64,000 bases of DNA from Cristatella mucedo (lineage: Eukaryota > Bryozoa > Phylactolaemata > Cristatellidae), in contig WPIO01000054.1 in assembly GCA_009760855.2 (NCBI GenBank), positions 1,731,001 through 1,795,000 on the forward strand, given 5' to 3'. Shown one piece after another: positions 1 through 11,549 of the stretch. A model generated the notes under the pieces. The model had not been told where the DNA came from. It saw only the letters and a list, made by a program, of their open reading frames with translations, and searched no databases. Within the stretch, counting starts at the first letter, position 1. Each line of letters begins with the position of its first letter. A program made the position numbers and the translations under genes.

Positions 1-1061
1 CGACAAAACAGCTGATCGTCGAGCCCGATCGTCGCAGACAATTGGTCCGTCCGAGAAAATCTAGCCAATTTCTTTAATTTAAAAGGCGACACAACCTTAG
101 CACCTTAATAAAGTCTTTTAAAAAAAGATTTCAGCGTGCGCCCCTAATCCAGCGACTAGTGCGGCCATGGTGGTATTTAAATAGTTTAATTTATTCAATC
201 CCAATTTAGGTGCTCTCGTAGACGACTTCTTGACGTTGGATAAGTTTGATTAAAAAAACCGACTCATCAGCTGGTCATCGCGCTCGATCTGGGCTATGAC
301 GTCACGACACGCATGACGGTCATCGTGCTCGACCCAGGGCAGGATTTGGAGCTATTCAAGCTGGCCAAAGATCTTTCCAGCTGCCTGCTTCTCGCTTCCT
401 GACTAGAAGAATCGATTGCATTTAACTAGCACAAATTCTACGTAACTACCTGAACTACTGCACCAGATTGCTATGCATTTTTGACAGCTATAGGCAAGCC
501 GAGATGGAGACTAACAGTCCGGAATCGTGCGACCAATCAGCACAGAGTTAGTTTCCGGGAATTTCTTTCAAGAAGTTTTTCACGGAAGATAAACTTGAAA
601 TGCACTCCATTTGCATACCGTAGACACGCCTAAAGAACAATTCGTGCCGACGGAGTGCTTACTCTTGGTGGCCAGAGATATCAGAGGCCACCTTAACTTG
701 AAAATTGAGAGCAGGCACGCTGTCTGTGACTGGATGTATTGACACAAGGCGAAAACAAACTTGGTACGGTGCTAAGGAAAAGACACTAGGGACTTCGCAG
801 AAGCGCTGTCATATTTGATTCGCTGTTTGCATCAAATTAAGGATCCGAGTGATATGGACAGCTCTGCATTGAAAGTTCAAGAACACAGCCGAGCTATTTC
901 TCTCCAAGTGCACACAGGTGGCACGTTTGCCACTGTTTGGTTGGCTACTAAAACTGCTAATTCAACTAGACATTTTAAATTAGTTGATCTAGATGCTTTC
1001 GCTTTGTAACTATATGGTCATGTAATATGTGACTTCCTTACAAGTAAATAAATATTTATTT
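1..1061. other. No gene recognised
   Basis: Mixed-composition DNA. One 64-codon open frame at 815-1009 has no family signature that I recognise and no coding context, so it is not called. I see nothing else in this stretch. Confidence 0.5.
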
Positions 1062-1207
1062 GCGTGCACTTGCTCATCACGACCTCGGTCCCGAGGCCGT
1101 GGGTTCGATTCCTGCTGAGGGCGATCCTGTATCGCCACTACAAAGCGGTGGTGATAGCCGTAAAGGCTATTCTGTCACTATACAAAAAGAGACTGTTTAA
1201 TCAGCTA
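1062..1207 (+). repeat. SINE-A copy (tRNA-derived SINE)
   Basis: The head carries a tRNA-like promoter B box (GGTTCGATTCC). It is followed by the body shared by all copies in this window: a GCGATCC segment, a self-complementary TATCGCCACT...GGTGATAGCC segment, and a TCTGTCACTATACAAAAAGA tail ending in TTTAATCAGCTA. The 5' A-box half is degraded. It lies just downstream of an AT-rich stretch. Confidence 0.8.
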
Positions 1208-2282
1208 GTATTTATGCATACATTTTTATTATTTTTATGAAATAGCAATCGCTGAATTTGTAAACACAGCATTGTTCCTGAAAGCTCATATGACATTTTA
1301 CAACGAAGCGATTAATTTAGGAGCTCGACTAGCATTTGGCATTGTGATCCAAAGAAAACAAAACTGTCCAAAATAAGTCATGACCAATGACCAGACGTAA
1401 ATTACTATTGGGATCAATTTTTAGGTTGTGTTATTTTAAATAGACACTCAATTCTAGAGCCATGTTTTCCTGCGACGGCATACTAGAAGTGACGCCTATG
1501 GAGCAGCATGGAAATGCTTGAGCTACAGTTTATATGCTGTCCCGGCAGGTGACAACCGCACTCCAATCATCCTGTTAAAAATCTAATCAAAAAGAACAAT
1601 TTTGACGTAAATTTTGATTTTAAATGCGTCTGGATGACCGCTTGCTGCTCGCACGTATTCGACTAAATATTTTGCTTATGATATAAAGTAGACATAAATG
1701 GGCTGCGTTTAGAAAACAGTGCAGTTACTTTTTTCGAAGCAGGATCCAGTCGTATCCAGCAAGGAGACGAACTTGAAATTACAATACGAGCTGTTTTTCC
1801 TGTGAAATTACCATCTCGCGTTAACTGAGCTCTTCACAAAATGTTGCAAATGTTGCAAACGCTCGCATGGAGATTCACTTTCCTTTTAATCTACCTTAAT
1901 CTCTTTTTATTTTAATCAAAAGATCCAAGAAGAACCAAGTTCGTAGCTGCGCCCGTACGTTGGCAGCGATGTGGGAAATTTAACCAACCATCTTCATCAG
2001 GAAAACAAAATAAAAATAAAACAAAACAACTTCCAAGTGACGTGGTAGAGATTTGCGCCTAAGTGCCATCTGAGCAGTTCTTTTCCTAAGAGCCCCCCGA
2101 ACTCATTTCATACTTGGTTAAGTCGCGAAGCAGTAAACCGTCGTTATAAGAAAACGTAGGCAACCTTTCCGTTATTTTTTATAGCTATTACCTTAAGAAA
2201 ATCACTACATTCCCTGTTAGTTTGCTTTTATCTGTTTATATTTCTAAGTAAATCCAGAGTTATGTCATCATAAATTGTCACA
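1208..2282. other. No gene recognised
   Basis: AT-leaning unassigned DNA. No long open frame, repeat family or RNA signature was seen. Confidence 0.5.
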
Positions 2283-2283
2283 T

Positions 2284-2343
2284 TATATATATATATATAT
2301 ATACATATATGTATATATATATATATATGCATATATATATATC
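2284..2343. repeat. (TA)n microsatellite
   Basis: Imperfect TA/TATG dinucleotide run, about 60 bp. Confidence 0.95.
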
Positions 2344-2455
2344 ATGTATATTGTACTTATATGTCCTAAATACACATATATAACATTAATTTGTAGGAAG
2401 TACGATCCTAACCATAATGTTATAGGGTAGATAGCGAACCAGTTAGGGGTTTTTA

Positions 2456-2458
<3 letters not shown>

Positions 2459-2518
<60 letters not shown>
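2459..2518. repeat. (CT)n microsatellite
   Basis: Perfect CT run of about 30 units. On the minus strand it reads as an Arg-Glu repeat open frame, which is an artefact of the repeat. Confidence 0.97.
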
Positions 2519-2519
<1 letters not shown>

Positions 2520-2520
<1 letters not shown>

Positions 2521-5194
2521 AACTTCCGTTTCCGTATCATTACTAATTGCTCTTTTCTATGCTACTCAGCATTTATATCTCTTTAATTAATGTATCTGTT
2601 AAAAGGGCGATCCAAAATTTCAGATTTTTCTCTTAAGCTCCTGTCCAGGAAATGCTCCACTTTTTGCTTACTTGCAAAGGTGAACTGCCACTGCACTGGC
2701 TTTCGCTAAAAAAAAAGAGGGCCGTCTGGACACAGATTTCCTTATGGCATATGCGGCGGTCTGCAACGTACATTTCTTCTCCTCATGATAAGTCACCGCA
2801 CAGTTAGGAGGCACCAGCTGTTTGCTAAATTCCCATTTGCAGCACTGTTGAAGACTTGCTTTAATAAACATATATAGTCGAATGTCAGAGTAATCCTATA
2901 TCAGTTTCATTATCATTCGGAGCCTCCTGCTTTATTGTCGTTGAATCTTTGGCAAGAGATCACACCAACAAGGTTTCAAAAGTCAAGCCCAATAGGGCTC
3001 AAACTTATAATTATTAATTTAAGCATGCAAACAACTCAGTTTACAAGGCTCTCGGAAGCTTGCAATATACTGTTAGCACAATACTTACCACTTAACCACG
3101 GCAAGGGACTCGTTGTTACCCATCTATAAATGTAGTTAAGGTTTTCCAGTTGAAGGAATGGGATGTATTCACGCGTTAGCTATCGTGGCGTAGTGATCCA
3201 GCTAGAAGCAAATAAACCACCAAAAAGACGATGGCACTTCGTAGCAAGAGAAAATGTCGTCATCAGATTCTGGCGATCAATGAGCGTGACCACTCGTTCA
3301 TCACGTTCACTTGTGAGTTGTAAGCGCACTGTAGTTATATAAGAACAATGAAAAATGACTGGCGAGAAAATAGCTCTAATTATACTCACTTGAGTGATGT
3401 TATCTGCAGCTTGCTAGTCGTATCGTAGTTTGCTGTTGGCTAGAGCTTCATTGGGTGATTGCATCTCGAAGCTGACGCAAAGACGCGAACATTCTGTCCA
3501 ACAGTTAATCATAAGATAGCCATTTTGCACAAGCAAAGTCTACTGTCGGTCTTTTATCGTATACTAACAAAATCCGTTCTGCTGCACTGGGGCAGCTCTA
3601 AGGTCTCAGCTGCGATACTAGCCCTTACCTTAGTGGGTCTGACTAGGGCAACTCGAGCGACCCGTAGCGATCGGATCTAGCCAAGTAGAATTGGGATGGG
3701 GGATAAACATTAATTAACCGGGAGCGATGCGAGATGTCAGTCTGACTGCGAGATCCGCTCGATAGCGACAAGATGGCGCAGGAGCCGTCTAATACAGTAC
3801 AGCCGGAAGCGAATAGGCCCGAGAACGGACACCGAGAGCGAGGCGTCCGACAAAGTAGCAGCTACGCTCAAGATCACGAGTTCAGAGAGAGAAAGAGAGA
3901 GGGAAAGAGAGAGATAGTATAAACGATATGACTGACAGAGCTCGGGGCTGCTGCTTCGGTAGTCAATACGAGACTATGCCTCGAGAGCACAAGAGTCGAA
4001 CCTACAGCGACGAGCGGCTAAGTGCAACTTAGTCTTCGCAGTTGTGTTCTACCGGCTACTCAGTTAGCTGCTCGCAATCTTGGGGTGCTGTAGCGGTCCG
4101 CCTTCGGGGTCGGGACCATTGTTAGCGACGCAGGCGTACGGTAGCATATTGTAGTGGCGATGGCACACTAGGTAAGGTGGTTGCGTAGCGTGACCACTAC
4201 TCGCAGGCCCGCGATGGCCGGCTTGTCGCTTTCGGCACCGCTCGTCTTTTAACCCGTCGTGGCCGCTCGTCTTTTAACCTGCGCAGCAGCGCTGCATAGC
4301 ACAGTCCACCGGTAGAGAGGGTCGAGATGTCGAGACGGCAGGGAGGGACGAGCGTCCTTCTCTGCGAGCTACGGCTACGTACGCTTCTAGCGACCAGCAC
4401 GAATTGCAGAGCTGTACATCGGAGCACGAGACGGCGACAGAGCATTGTCACAGTCCAATCAGACTTTCAGCAGACCAGCGTTAAAAGACCTGACGAAGAT
4501 GCAAGTGCAGCTATCGCCGAATGGATGCCTCCGTACTTAGCGACGACTAGCCGATTCAAAATGAATGGGCGCACAAAGGTGAACCGTCAAAGGTCTGCCG
4601 CTCAGCGTGGCCGCACTGAGTCCCAGACTCGTTGCTCGTGGGAAAAGCCTGAATGTAAATTGACACCTTGACGGTTTCGAAACCTCGAGTCGTGAGGCGT
4701 GGAAGCGCAGCTTCGGGATTTCCCCCTCCCCGGGTAACGAAACCATTGATTTGCACCGAATGGCACAATGGCTAACGAGCTTTCCTCCCGAAAAAAGGCG
4801 CCAACAGCGTTTCTTGTCCGCTGCAAAATTCTCTACCGAAAATCGGAGCTCTTGCGAACATCAAATGCGGAAACCGCCAGAGCTCAGACCTGGTAAAGCG
4901 AATCCAATTTTCGTTTGCCCGCTTAAGAAACGTCGGGCCTAGTTACGCGTAACCGCCTCACGCCTCCAGCTGCGCCCGCCAAGCCCTTGCACAGTCGGCC
5001 TTACATTCGCCGACTGTTACGAACATGCATAGTAGTTCTGCCTTAGTTTCATCAACAGTTAAGAAGGCAAGTTTTGGGATTAACCTCCCTTCCCCAACAG
5101 TACATTTATTGATATTGTATAAAGACCAATTCCCCCGAGAATTGGTATAAATCACTCGAACTTGGTGTGATCATCAGGCCAACTATTACACTGG
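2520..5194. other. No gene recognised; one SINE-A head remnant
   Basis: Overlapping open frames on both strands at 4.2-4.9 kb show no domain and shadow each other. Near 4152-4190 the sequence GGCACACTAGGTAAGGTGG matches the 5' head of SINE-A copies at 5736 and 56404, so a short SINE remnant lies there. The stretch 3720-4100, with GAGA-rich tracts, could be a retroelement leader, but I see nothing decisive. Confidence 0.45.
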
Positions 5195-5391
5195 CAGCCC
5201 AGCTTAACGCCTTCCTGTCTATGGAACTTTTAGCTCGATGTGTAATAAACCCTTAACAGTACATGAGATGGTTTTTGATGGCGATTTTGACCTGCTCACT
5301 TTAACTGAGACCTGGCTGAAATCGACTAGCTGTCCGACCATACGCGACGCCACTCCAACGGGTTTCTCGTTTTTCCATACCCCTTATATTA

Positions 5392-5520
5392 TTAACTAGT
5401 ATTTATAAATAGATAGATAAATAGATATAAATAGAAATATATAAATAGATATACTAGATTAATAATATTATATAATAGATTAATAAAATATTATATAATA
5501 TATAAAATGTAAACCATATT
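5392..5520. repeat. AT-rich insertion inside LINE-A copy 1
   Basis: Short-period TAAATAGATA/TATTATATAA sequence interrupts the endonuclease reading of the surrounding LINE. It looks like expanded microsatellite DNA, or the tail of an inserted element. Confidence 0.6.
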
Positions 5521-5735
5521 GATCTAGATCAATAGAAATGGAAGGAGTCGCCCAATGTCGCGCATTCCTCCCTCAAATACTAACCGTTTGCAGAGTCTCC
5601 CCCGCAGCAATACTTTCGAATCTCTTGTTTTGAGGACATCCGACAGCTAGCCACCTATGGTGGCAGCAATCTATCGCCCGCGGGGTACAAAGTCCTCCTT
5701 TATCGCAGATTTTCTGATCTCATTTCAATTGGTGA

Positions 5736-5829
5736 CCCGCGATGGCACACACTAGGTAAGGCGGCTGCTTTTCACGCCCTCTGTCACGAGGTCGTGGGTT
5801 CGAATCCTGCGTAAGCGATCCTTAATCGT
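5736..5829 (+). repeat. SINE-A head nested in LINE-A copy 1
   Basis: Contains the GGCACACACTAGGTAAGGCG head and a GGTTCGAATCC B box. It stops after the GCGATCC segment and lacks the body and tail. LINE sequence resumes on its 3' side, so the SINE inserted after the LINE or was carried along with a rearrangement. Confidence 0.75.
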
Positions 5830-6729
5830 AACGCCAAGTATTGACCCCAACTCACAAAAGTATTGTCACACACTCGATCAAATATTCTCCCATAAGTGTA
5901 CGCTATCATTCCCTATTATTACAGGATCCTGCTCATTCAATCATGCGCCGATCACGTTCAATTTATAGTGTGCGCCCTCCTCCGCCTCCAAAATCGCATG
6001 CGAATCGAGAAACCTCAAGAACCCGCGACATCGATGCTGTCCTTGACATCTAAACCTTGACATCGAGCTAAAATACCCTCTTCGTCCTTGCTGCTCGATG
6101 CCCCTCGTGTCACGTGCCTGCCGTCATTGGTAGGATGCTACAACACGATACTTGCTGACGTGCTTAACGAGTTTGCACCACTAAGCGTAAGGCGCGCCTC
6201 GCCAAGACGGCCCTTACGGTTTACCGAAGACGTTAAACTAGCTAGCTCAGCTAAGAACAGGCTTGAGAAAGCGTATAAAAGATTAGCATCGACCGCCCGT
6301 CGCGAGGCATATTTTAACTACGGTAAACCTTAGGCGTCGATCCTAGAAAAGACCGAATCGCGCTTCTACAAAAACATTGTTGAATCCCAGATGCGTTACC
6401 CAAAAATGCTAATGTCAACCGTCAACCATCTCCTTAAGCGCTCCCAGATTCGTTGCTTACCAAGTGACCATTACGGCGATCTAGCCGATTGCTTCTCTTG
6501 CTTCTTTGTCAGAAAAATAGACGAGATCAAAGAGTCCATTCCTCAGGTGGCGGCATCCATTCGGTTGCAGCGTCCCCTCTGGACTCCTCTCCCTCCATTA
6601 CATTAACACGGGACTCATGCCCGTCGATTTCGTGAACTACCTCCTCGATGTGTAGATTCAAGGAGGCGACGAGCGACATTATTCTGAAACTTTTCTCTTT
6701 CTCGAAGAAGACTACTAGTTCTCTAGACA

Positions 6730-7437
6730 CTATTAGGCTTTCACTTCTATGCGGATGAAACTCAGTTGTACCTTTGCTTTGATCCCTCCCAGCCTTCGAG
6801 CACCGCGAATTCTCTCAACTCACTCGCTGCATGTATTGATGACATCCGCACATGGATGACAGCAAATTTTCTAAAACTAAACGATGATAAAACTAACGGA
6901 CTAGTTATGGATAAACCCAGTGTGATTCAGAAACTGGAAAGGCTGACGCTCAAAGTTGGCTCTGCCAGCATATCTTCTGTTGAATCAGCTCGAAATCTAG
7001 GTTTCATGTTCCAAAATGACCTCTCATTTGAAGACCACATCAGCTCCACAGTCAAGTCTGCCTACTTTCAGATACATAACATTGCTAAAATTCGGGCTTG
7101 TTTAGATAAGGACACCACGTCTAAGTTGGTCCATGCATTTGTGATATCCCGTCTTGACTTCTGTAACTCACTGCTTGCTGGCCTACCGGCATGTGCAATC
7201 AGACAATTACAGCTGGTGCAAAACTCAGCAGCTAGTCTTGTCTGTCGTGAGCGTCGCAGTTGCCACATCACACCACTTCACGCCGGCCTGCACTGGCTAC
7301 CAGTCAAGCAACGGATCGAATTCAAGGTTTTGTCGCTCACTTTTAGGTCACTTGATCTTTTGGCTCCAGCCTATCTCTCAGATCTAGTCCCCCACCAGGC
7401 CAAGCATCGTACCACCCGACAGCTTCGCACATGTTAA
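6730..7437 (+). pseudogene. LINE-A reverse transcriptase C-terminal remnant
   Basis: A long open frame reads through the RT thumb/connection region. It has an FHFYADETQLYLCF-type segment, where the catalytic YADD has become YADE, a DDKTN..VM segment, a LDFCNSLLAGLP motif and QLVQNSAA. These blocks match the copies at 14 and 34 kb almost residue for residue. The altered second Asp of YADD and the missing upstream palm make it non-functional. Confidence 0.85.
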
Positions 7438-7725
7438 AGACGTTTTGCCTACACTCAAATTCAGTTAGGTTAAGGTGCAAAGAACAATTAAGAGTAGTGT
7501 CCGCTAAGGTGAAGCAGAGCTGATGCTTTAAATGAAAATTTTTCTTATGTAATGCAGATTAAGAGAATAATGAATAGCCATATTCTATTGAAATAGCGTC
7601 AAGAGGTTGCTTGCACTTAGCAGTTTCATTTTCGTTACGTGTTTATTCAATGTATACAGATAATATTGAATAAATACTCCGTGAAAGCGTCTGTCAAGAC
7701 GTGCGAGGCCAACAAACTATACTGT
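7438..7725. other. No gene recognised
   Basis: Short unassigned stretch between the truncated LINE and the 14-bp minisatellite. Confidence 0.5.
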
Positions 7726-7867
7726 GGCTAATATACTGTGGCTGATGTACTGTGGCTGATATACTGTGGCTGATATACTGTGGCTGATATACTGTCGCTG
7801 ATATACTGTGGCTGATATACTTTGGCTGATATACTGTGGCTGATATACTGTGGCTGATATACTGTGG
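7726..7867. repeat. 14-bp minisatellite (about 10 copies)
   Basis: Tandem unit CTGATATACTGTGG with a few point changes (TGATGTACTG, ACTGTCGCTG, ACTTTGGCTG). Confidence 0.9.
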
Positions 7868-9995
7868 CATGTCTGATGCTGATCAAGACAAGCAGCATGC
7901 TGCAGTTGTACTCTTGAAGGTGAGGTGAACAATTGCTGCTGGTTAGATGTAAATATCTGCTCGATATTGAGTAGTGTATTGAACATCATTTTTTCAATTT
8001 GCATAATTTCGTTATGTTTACAGGCTGGTAGAGGGGGGAATAGAGACCGACACAGTTTTTTATGTCATGTATTTGGCGGGAAATAAACGAAATAAATAAA
8101 CAAACAAACTAAAGCGACTGCTACTTCTGCACGCCGTGGACCAATCCAAACGTCGGAACTGGAAAGGGCCTCCCCTCCATCGTGCGCGCACGCACTCCTT
8201 CATTTACCGCCCTCCCCCAGTATCAAAATGGTCTCAGACCTTGACCTCTACGGAAAGTTTCGCAGACGCTTGCCGAGAAAGGAAAGCTGCACTCGCTCCA
8301 ACCGCAAACCGGCGACGACCTCGACGATCGAAGCAGAGACCTTTTTCTTAGCAACGCTGCGCCCAACGCAGCGCTTCAGAAATAATTTTAGGTTCATGAA
8401 TACATTAAATTTATTCTGAAATATTTTGAAATATAACTTCTGGATATTAATATTCTGAATTGTAATTTATTATTATTATATAATGTATAATTTATATTAA
8501 TATGGTTTGATTTATTAATATTAATATTGATATTCTGAAATACAACCTATTCTGAAATGTATTTTGAAATAAATTTAGGTTCATGCGCACGTAACAGCTC
8601 AGAGACGACAGACGATAGATCGAAGTGCCACCAACCCTTTTTAACTTCTTTATTCAGCAGGATGATGAGCTGTGCTTCCTGCATGCCAATGCGGCAGGTC
8701 AATGCGAGGCTACGGGAGATGAACGGTAGCACGTGAATCCCGAGCGAACGGTGCCCGGCATGCTCGGCCACCGGCAGCTCTAGCAGTAGCCTACAGGCTG
8801 CACTGCTTTATAACGGGAGCAAGTACCAGTCTCTTACTATGGCTCGCAATGTGCATCTCCTCCGAGCCGACTTTATCCGAATGTCAAGACGCTGCTGAGT
8901 GCCTCGAAGCACGGATGCACTGAGGCGAGTGTAGATCATTGGAGACTGCAAAAGAGTGCGCCACTCGTGTTCTTTGTCCTTTCAAAGAGAACGAGGAAAC
9001 TCCGCGAAACAACAAACATGAAACGTGAAACAACAAACAGGTAACGTGAAACAACCTTAGAGGAGACGAGGAGTTGCTTCGCGAGTTTTCTCGTTTTCTT
9101 CGCCTGGAGGAGGAAAGGCAGGACGCCATAAGGCCTCGCACCGTATCGCAAGCGGCGCTGGCAACGATGGACTGAGCGAGCTCTCCGTCCGAAAGGAAGG
9201 ACCCAATCAAGAGGGAGCCGCTCGAAGAAACCTCGGAAAGTGCCGATGCCGCCACTGAAAATCCAGTTGCGCCTCGCCGAGTAATAACGTAGCGGCTGTG
9301 GCTAGTGAGCAAGCAGCATTCAAGTACACTCCCGCGTGTCTCTCCTCCGCGGTTGTCGAGGGGCGGGCAAAGGTCGCTGCCTCGTCAGACCAGCGATACC
9401 GCAGAGTGAGTGCCGCCGCAGAGTGAGTGCGAACTTAATTCGCCTAAAAAGCAGCTGAACAGGACGGCGAGAGACGAGGCGCCCGAAGGAGCAGTTTCGC
9501 TGCCGCCGCCTTCGCCGCCGCGTAGTCGTACTTTTCTGACGTGATCGTGAGCCTTAAAAGTTTGAGCACCAGTTGTTTCAGGCGCTCCTAGCGAGTAAGT
9601 AAGTAAAAGTAGCGAAATGGGACGAGGGCAGAGCCCTCAGAGTCAATATAGAATATTAATAATAATAAAATAATAAAGCAACATTTGTATTGATACTTTT
9701 CTCGAGAAATTCGAGGGAAAACGAGAGATCGAGGCTCATATGAGCGAGGCGAGGCGCGAGGAGCCTAGGACCACCTGCCCCTCGGCGAGACCGACAGGCT
9801 TTTGCGCCAAAGTATAATGGTGCCGCTACAATACGACGTCGCGAGATGTGCAGCCTAGAAAGTCAGCTATTTTCCAGGCGATTCCTCTTTGCACAGTGCG
9901 TATGAGGGCCACCTGCATCTCGCGTAGGGGGGCACCTGCCCCCTTTCGCGAGATGCAGAGTGCGAATCAGCCCTAACGGCATCGCCCTCAGTTGA
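7868..9995. other. No gene recognised
   Basis: Open frames such as the 142-codon minus-strand one at 8884-9312 have no recognisable domain. Local short repeats are present: an AAACAACAAAC/GTGAAAC cluster near 9010-9055 and a duplicated GCCGCAGAGTGAGTGC-type segment near 9405-9435. The stretch 8430-8580 is AT-rich with repeated ATTCTGAAAT words. Confidence 0.45.
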
Positions 9996-10046
9996 GCCTC
10001 ACTCTCGCTGACAGCCTCACTCTCGCTGACAGCCTCACTCTCGCTG
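9996..10046. repeat. 18-bp tandem repeat, 3 copies
   Basis: Unit GCCTCACTCTCGCTGACA, the last copy incomplete. Confidence 0.9.
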
Positions 10047-10204
10047 CTCTCACGCCGATCCGGTAGCATTCGGGTGCACCCGAGACCAAATGCGACCGAA
10101 TGCAGGAAGTCCCGGCAGAAGCTGGCGAAGGCGCTTCCGCTGGGCGGGCTGCTGCTGCTTCGCCGATAGAGTGGTCAGCTAAAAGAAATACCGAGCAGAT
10201 TTGA

Positions 10205-10304
10205 CTGCAGCCTCTTTCGCGCTGTCGGCAATAAAGGATCGCCCGCCAAAGGATTCGAACCCGTAACCTCGGCACCCTCGAGGTCGCGGAAAGCGACCGC
10301 CTTC
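10205..10304 (-). repeat. SINE-A copy, internally deleted
   Basis: On the minus strand it has a tRNA-like head with a GGTTCGAACC-type B box, then GGCGATCC, then it jumps to a GAGGCTG-like tail. The hairpin-like body seen in full copies is missing. Confidence 0.65.
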
Positions 10305-10388
10305 TACGGCCGGTCGCTTCTGACAGGTTTGCAGCGACGCGCTTGCCGATACAGCAGGGCGTCCGGAGAGATCGCACGCACGCGATTT

Positions 10389-10507
10389 GCGCGCGCGCGG
10401 AAGAAGCTTCCTTCCGCGCGCGGAAGATTCCCGCGCGCGTGCGGAAGATTCGCGCGCGAGCGGAAGATTCGCGCGCGAGCGGAAGCTTTGCGCGCGAGCG
10501 GAAGCTG
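10389..10507. repeat. GC-rich tandem repeat, about 20-bp unit
   Basis: Five or six degenerate units of the form GCGCGCGAGCGGAAGATTC. A CTTCC/GGAAG inversion lies near 10400, so the first part can also fold on itself. Confidence 0.85.
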
Positions 10508-10649
10508 ACGAGTGACGTCACTGGCGCCCTGGCGAAGCGTCGTCGCGGAAACTTCGGCGCAAGTTCGCGCCGCTCGGTCCTCGTGCACGACGACCGAGCG
10601 CGAGACGAGTCCGCGGAAATGAATCCGAGAAATAGGGCCGATCGATAAG

Positions 10650-10686
10650 GCCCGTGCGGCAGCCCGAACGCGGCTGCCGCACGGGC
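10650..10686. repeat. Perfect 15-bp-stem hairpin
   Basis: GCCCGTGCGGCAGCC pairs with GGCTGCCGCACGGGC around a 7-nt loop. No poly-T follows on either strand. Confidence 0.85.
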
Positions 10687-10938
10687 GACTGGAAGTCAGC
10701 CTGGCAGCCAGCGGCGCAGCCTAACTGAAGAGGCCAGTCTCTCTCTCGCGCGCGCGAGCGAGCGCGAGCGCTTGCGCGCGCACGCTTAGGGTTCGAGCTG
10801 AACAGACTTGATGACGCAGAATGATCGGCGGCGCCCTCGCTCTGCTAGGCGCCTAGCTACGCGGTAGCGTACTGTAGGCCGACTGTCCGACTGTCCGCTC
10901 TCGCGTCACTTCAGTAGTAGATACAAAAAAATGTAGCC
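10687..10938. other. No gene recognised; host side of the AT-rich island
   Basis: GC-rich DNA that includes a CG-alternating tract near 10740-10790. Base composition drops abruptly after about 10920. Confidence 0.5.
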
Positions 10939-11057
10939 TAGGGCTCGATTGATGACGTCATCAGTTAAATAAATCGTCCTCATATTATAATCTCACTTCG
11001 TTCGATTATTATCTTCGCTCGATTTATTTAATGGCTGTCGTCATTCTCGAGACCCTA
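10939..11057. repeat. 119-bp imperfect foldback at the left edge of the viral island
   Basis: Outer TAGGG (10939-10943) mirrors CCCTA (11053-11057). Inner arms TTAAATAAATCG and CGATTTATTTAA pair exactly around a loop of about 42 bp, and the arm between them is imperfectly paired. A CRE-like palindrome GATGACGTCATC lies in the left arm. It could be a MITE or a fragment of the viral terminus. Confidence 0.6.
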
Positions 11058-11183
11058 TTCTCCATACCCTTCATTTTATTTTCTACTAAGAGTCGCTTAG
11101 GTTAATGTTGACTATATAAGAGTAAAAAATAATTGCAATGAATTAAATATTTAATTAAATAAATGTTTTCAATCTTTATATAC

Positions 11184-11549
11184 ATGTCTCAAAACATTGA
11201 TAACTTTATGCGACGGGAGGGTGAAAAATGTAGCGATCGTGCAAAACGTATTAGAGAAGAGGTAAGAAAACGTACAGGTCTTCTTCCAAAATATCCTTTC
11301 CCAAAAGACAGTGTAGATGCATTGATTGCAACTCAACGTTCGCCAACAGCTATAAAACTAGATAATCCTATTGCTAAGAAAACCACTAAGCCTAAAAGTA
11401 GATGGTCTTTCGATAAAGAGTCCATGAGGCTAATGAAGATACAGGAAACAGGTTGGTTTTTAGGAAAATCTTCTGATGGTAAATTCTTTAATTATGAATA
11501 TATTGGACTAGATAAGAACGTAATTGATTTTGATGTATTATATGATTAG
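11184..11549 (+). CDS. Hypothetical viral protein, basic, 121 aa
   Basis: The frame is open from 11163, but I prefer the second Met at 11184. It is preceded by TTTATATAC directly next to the ATG, the position and shape of the start motif used by other genes in the element. The protein is rich in Lys/Arg in its first two thirds (RAKRIREEVRKRTG, KKTTKPKSRW) and ends in an aromatic/acidic tail. No domain is recognised. It is the first gene inside the left edge, just upstream of the polymerase, and one of the few viral frames here without a break. Confidence 0.65.
   Translation: MSQNIDNFMRREGEKCSDRAKRIREEVRKRTGLLPKYPFPKDSVDALIATQRSPTAIKLDNPIAKKTTKPKSRWSFDKESMRLMKIQETGWFLGKSSDGKFFNYEYIGLDKNVIDFDVLYD

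Larger units (their letters stand above)
5195..7437 (+). mobile_element. LINE-A copy 1, L2/CR1-like, decayed, plus strand
   Basis: This copy of the dominant LINE starts in the APE-endonuclease region: translated pieces around 5240-5390 contain the TETWLKS motif and an FFHTP segment matching the copy at 16 kb. It is then interrupted by AT-rich DNA (about 5392-5520) and by a SINE-A head (5736-5829). The linker region that is missing from the 16-kb copy follows (5830-6340), and then the reverse transcriptase C-terminal half (6730-7437). Core RT palm motifs between 6606 and 6730 are deleted or scrambled. It ends without the 3' tail, so it is truncated at both ends. Confidence 0.85.

Noticed and set aside
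2283..2540. Open frame rich in Arg-Glu and Tyr-Ile on the minus strand
   Set aside because: It is only the translation of the (CT)n and (TA)n microsatellites.
9988..10588. 177- and 94-codon frames with RVRLSA or RARIFR repeats
   Set aside because: Driven by the 18-bp and 20-bp tandem repeats and GC content; no domain.
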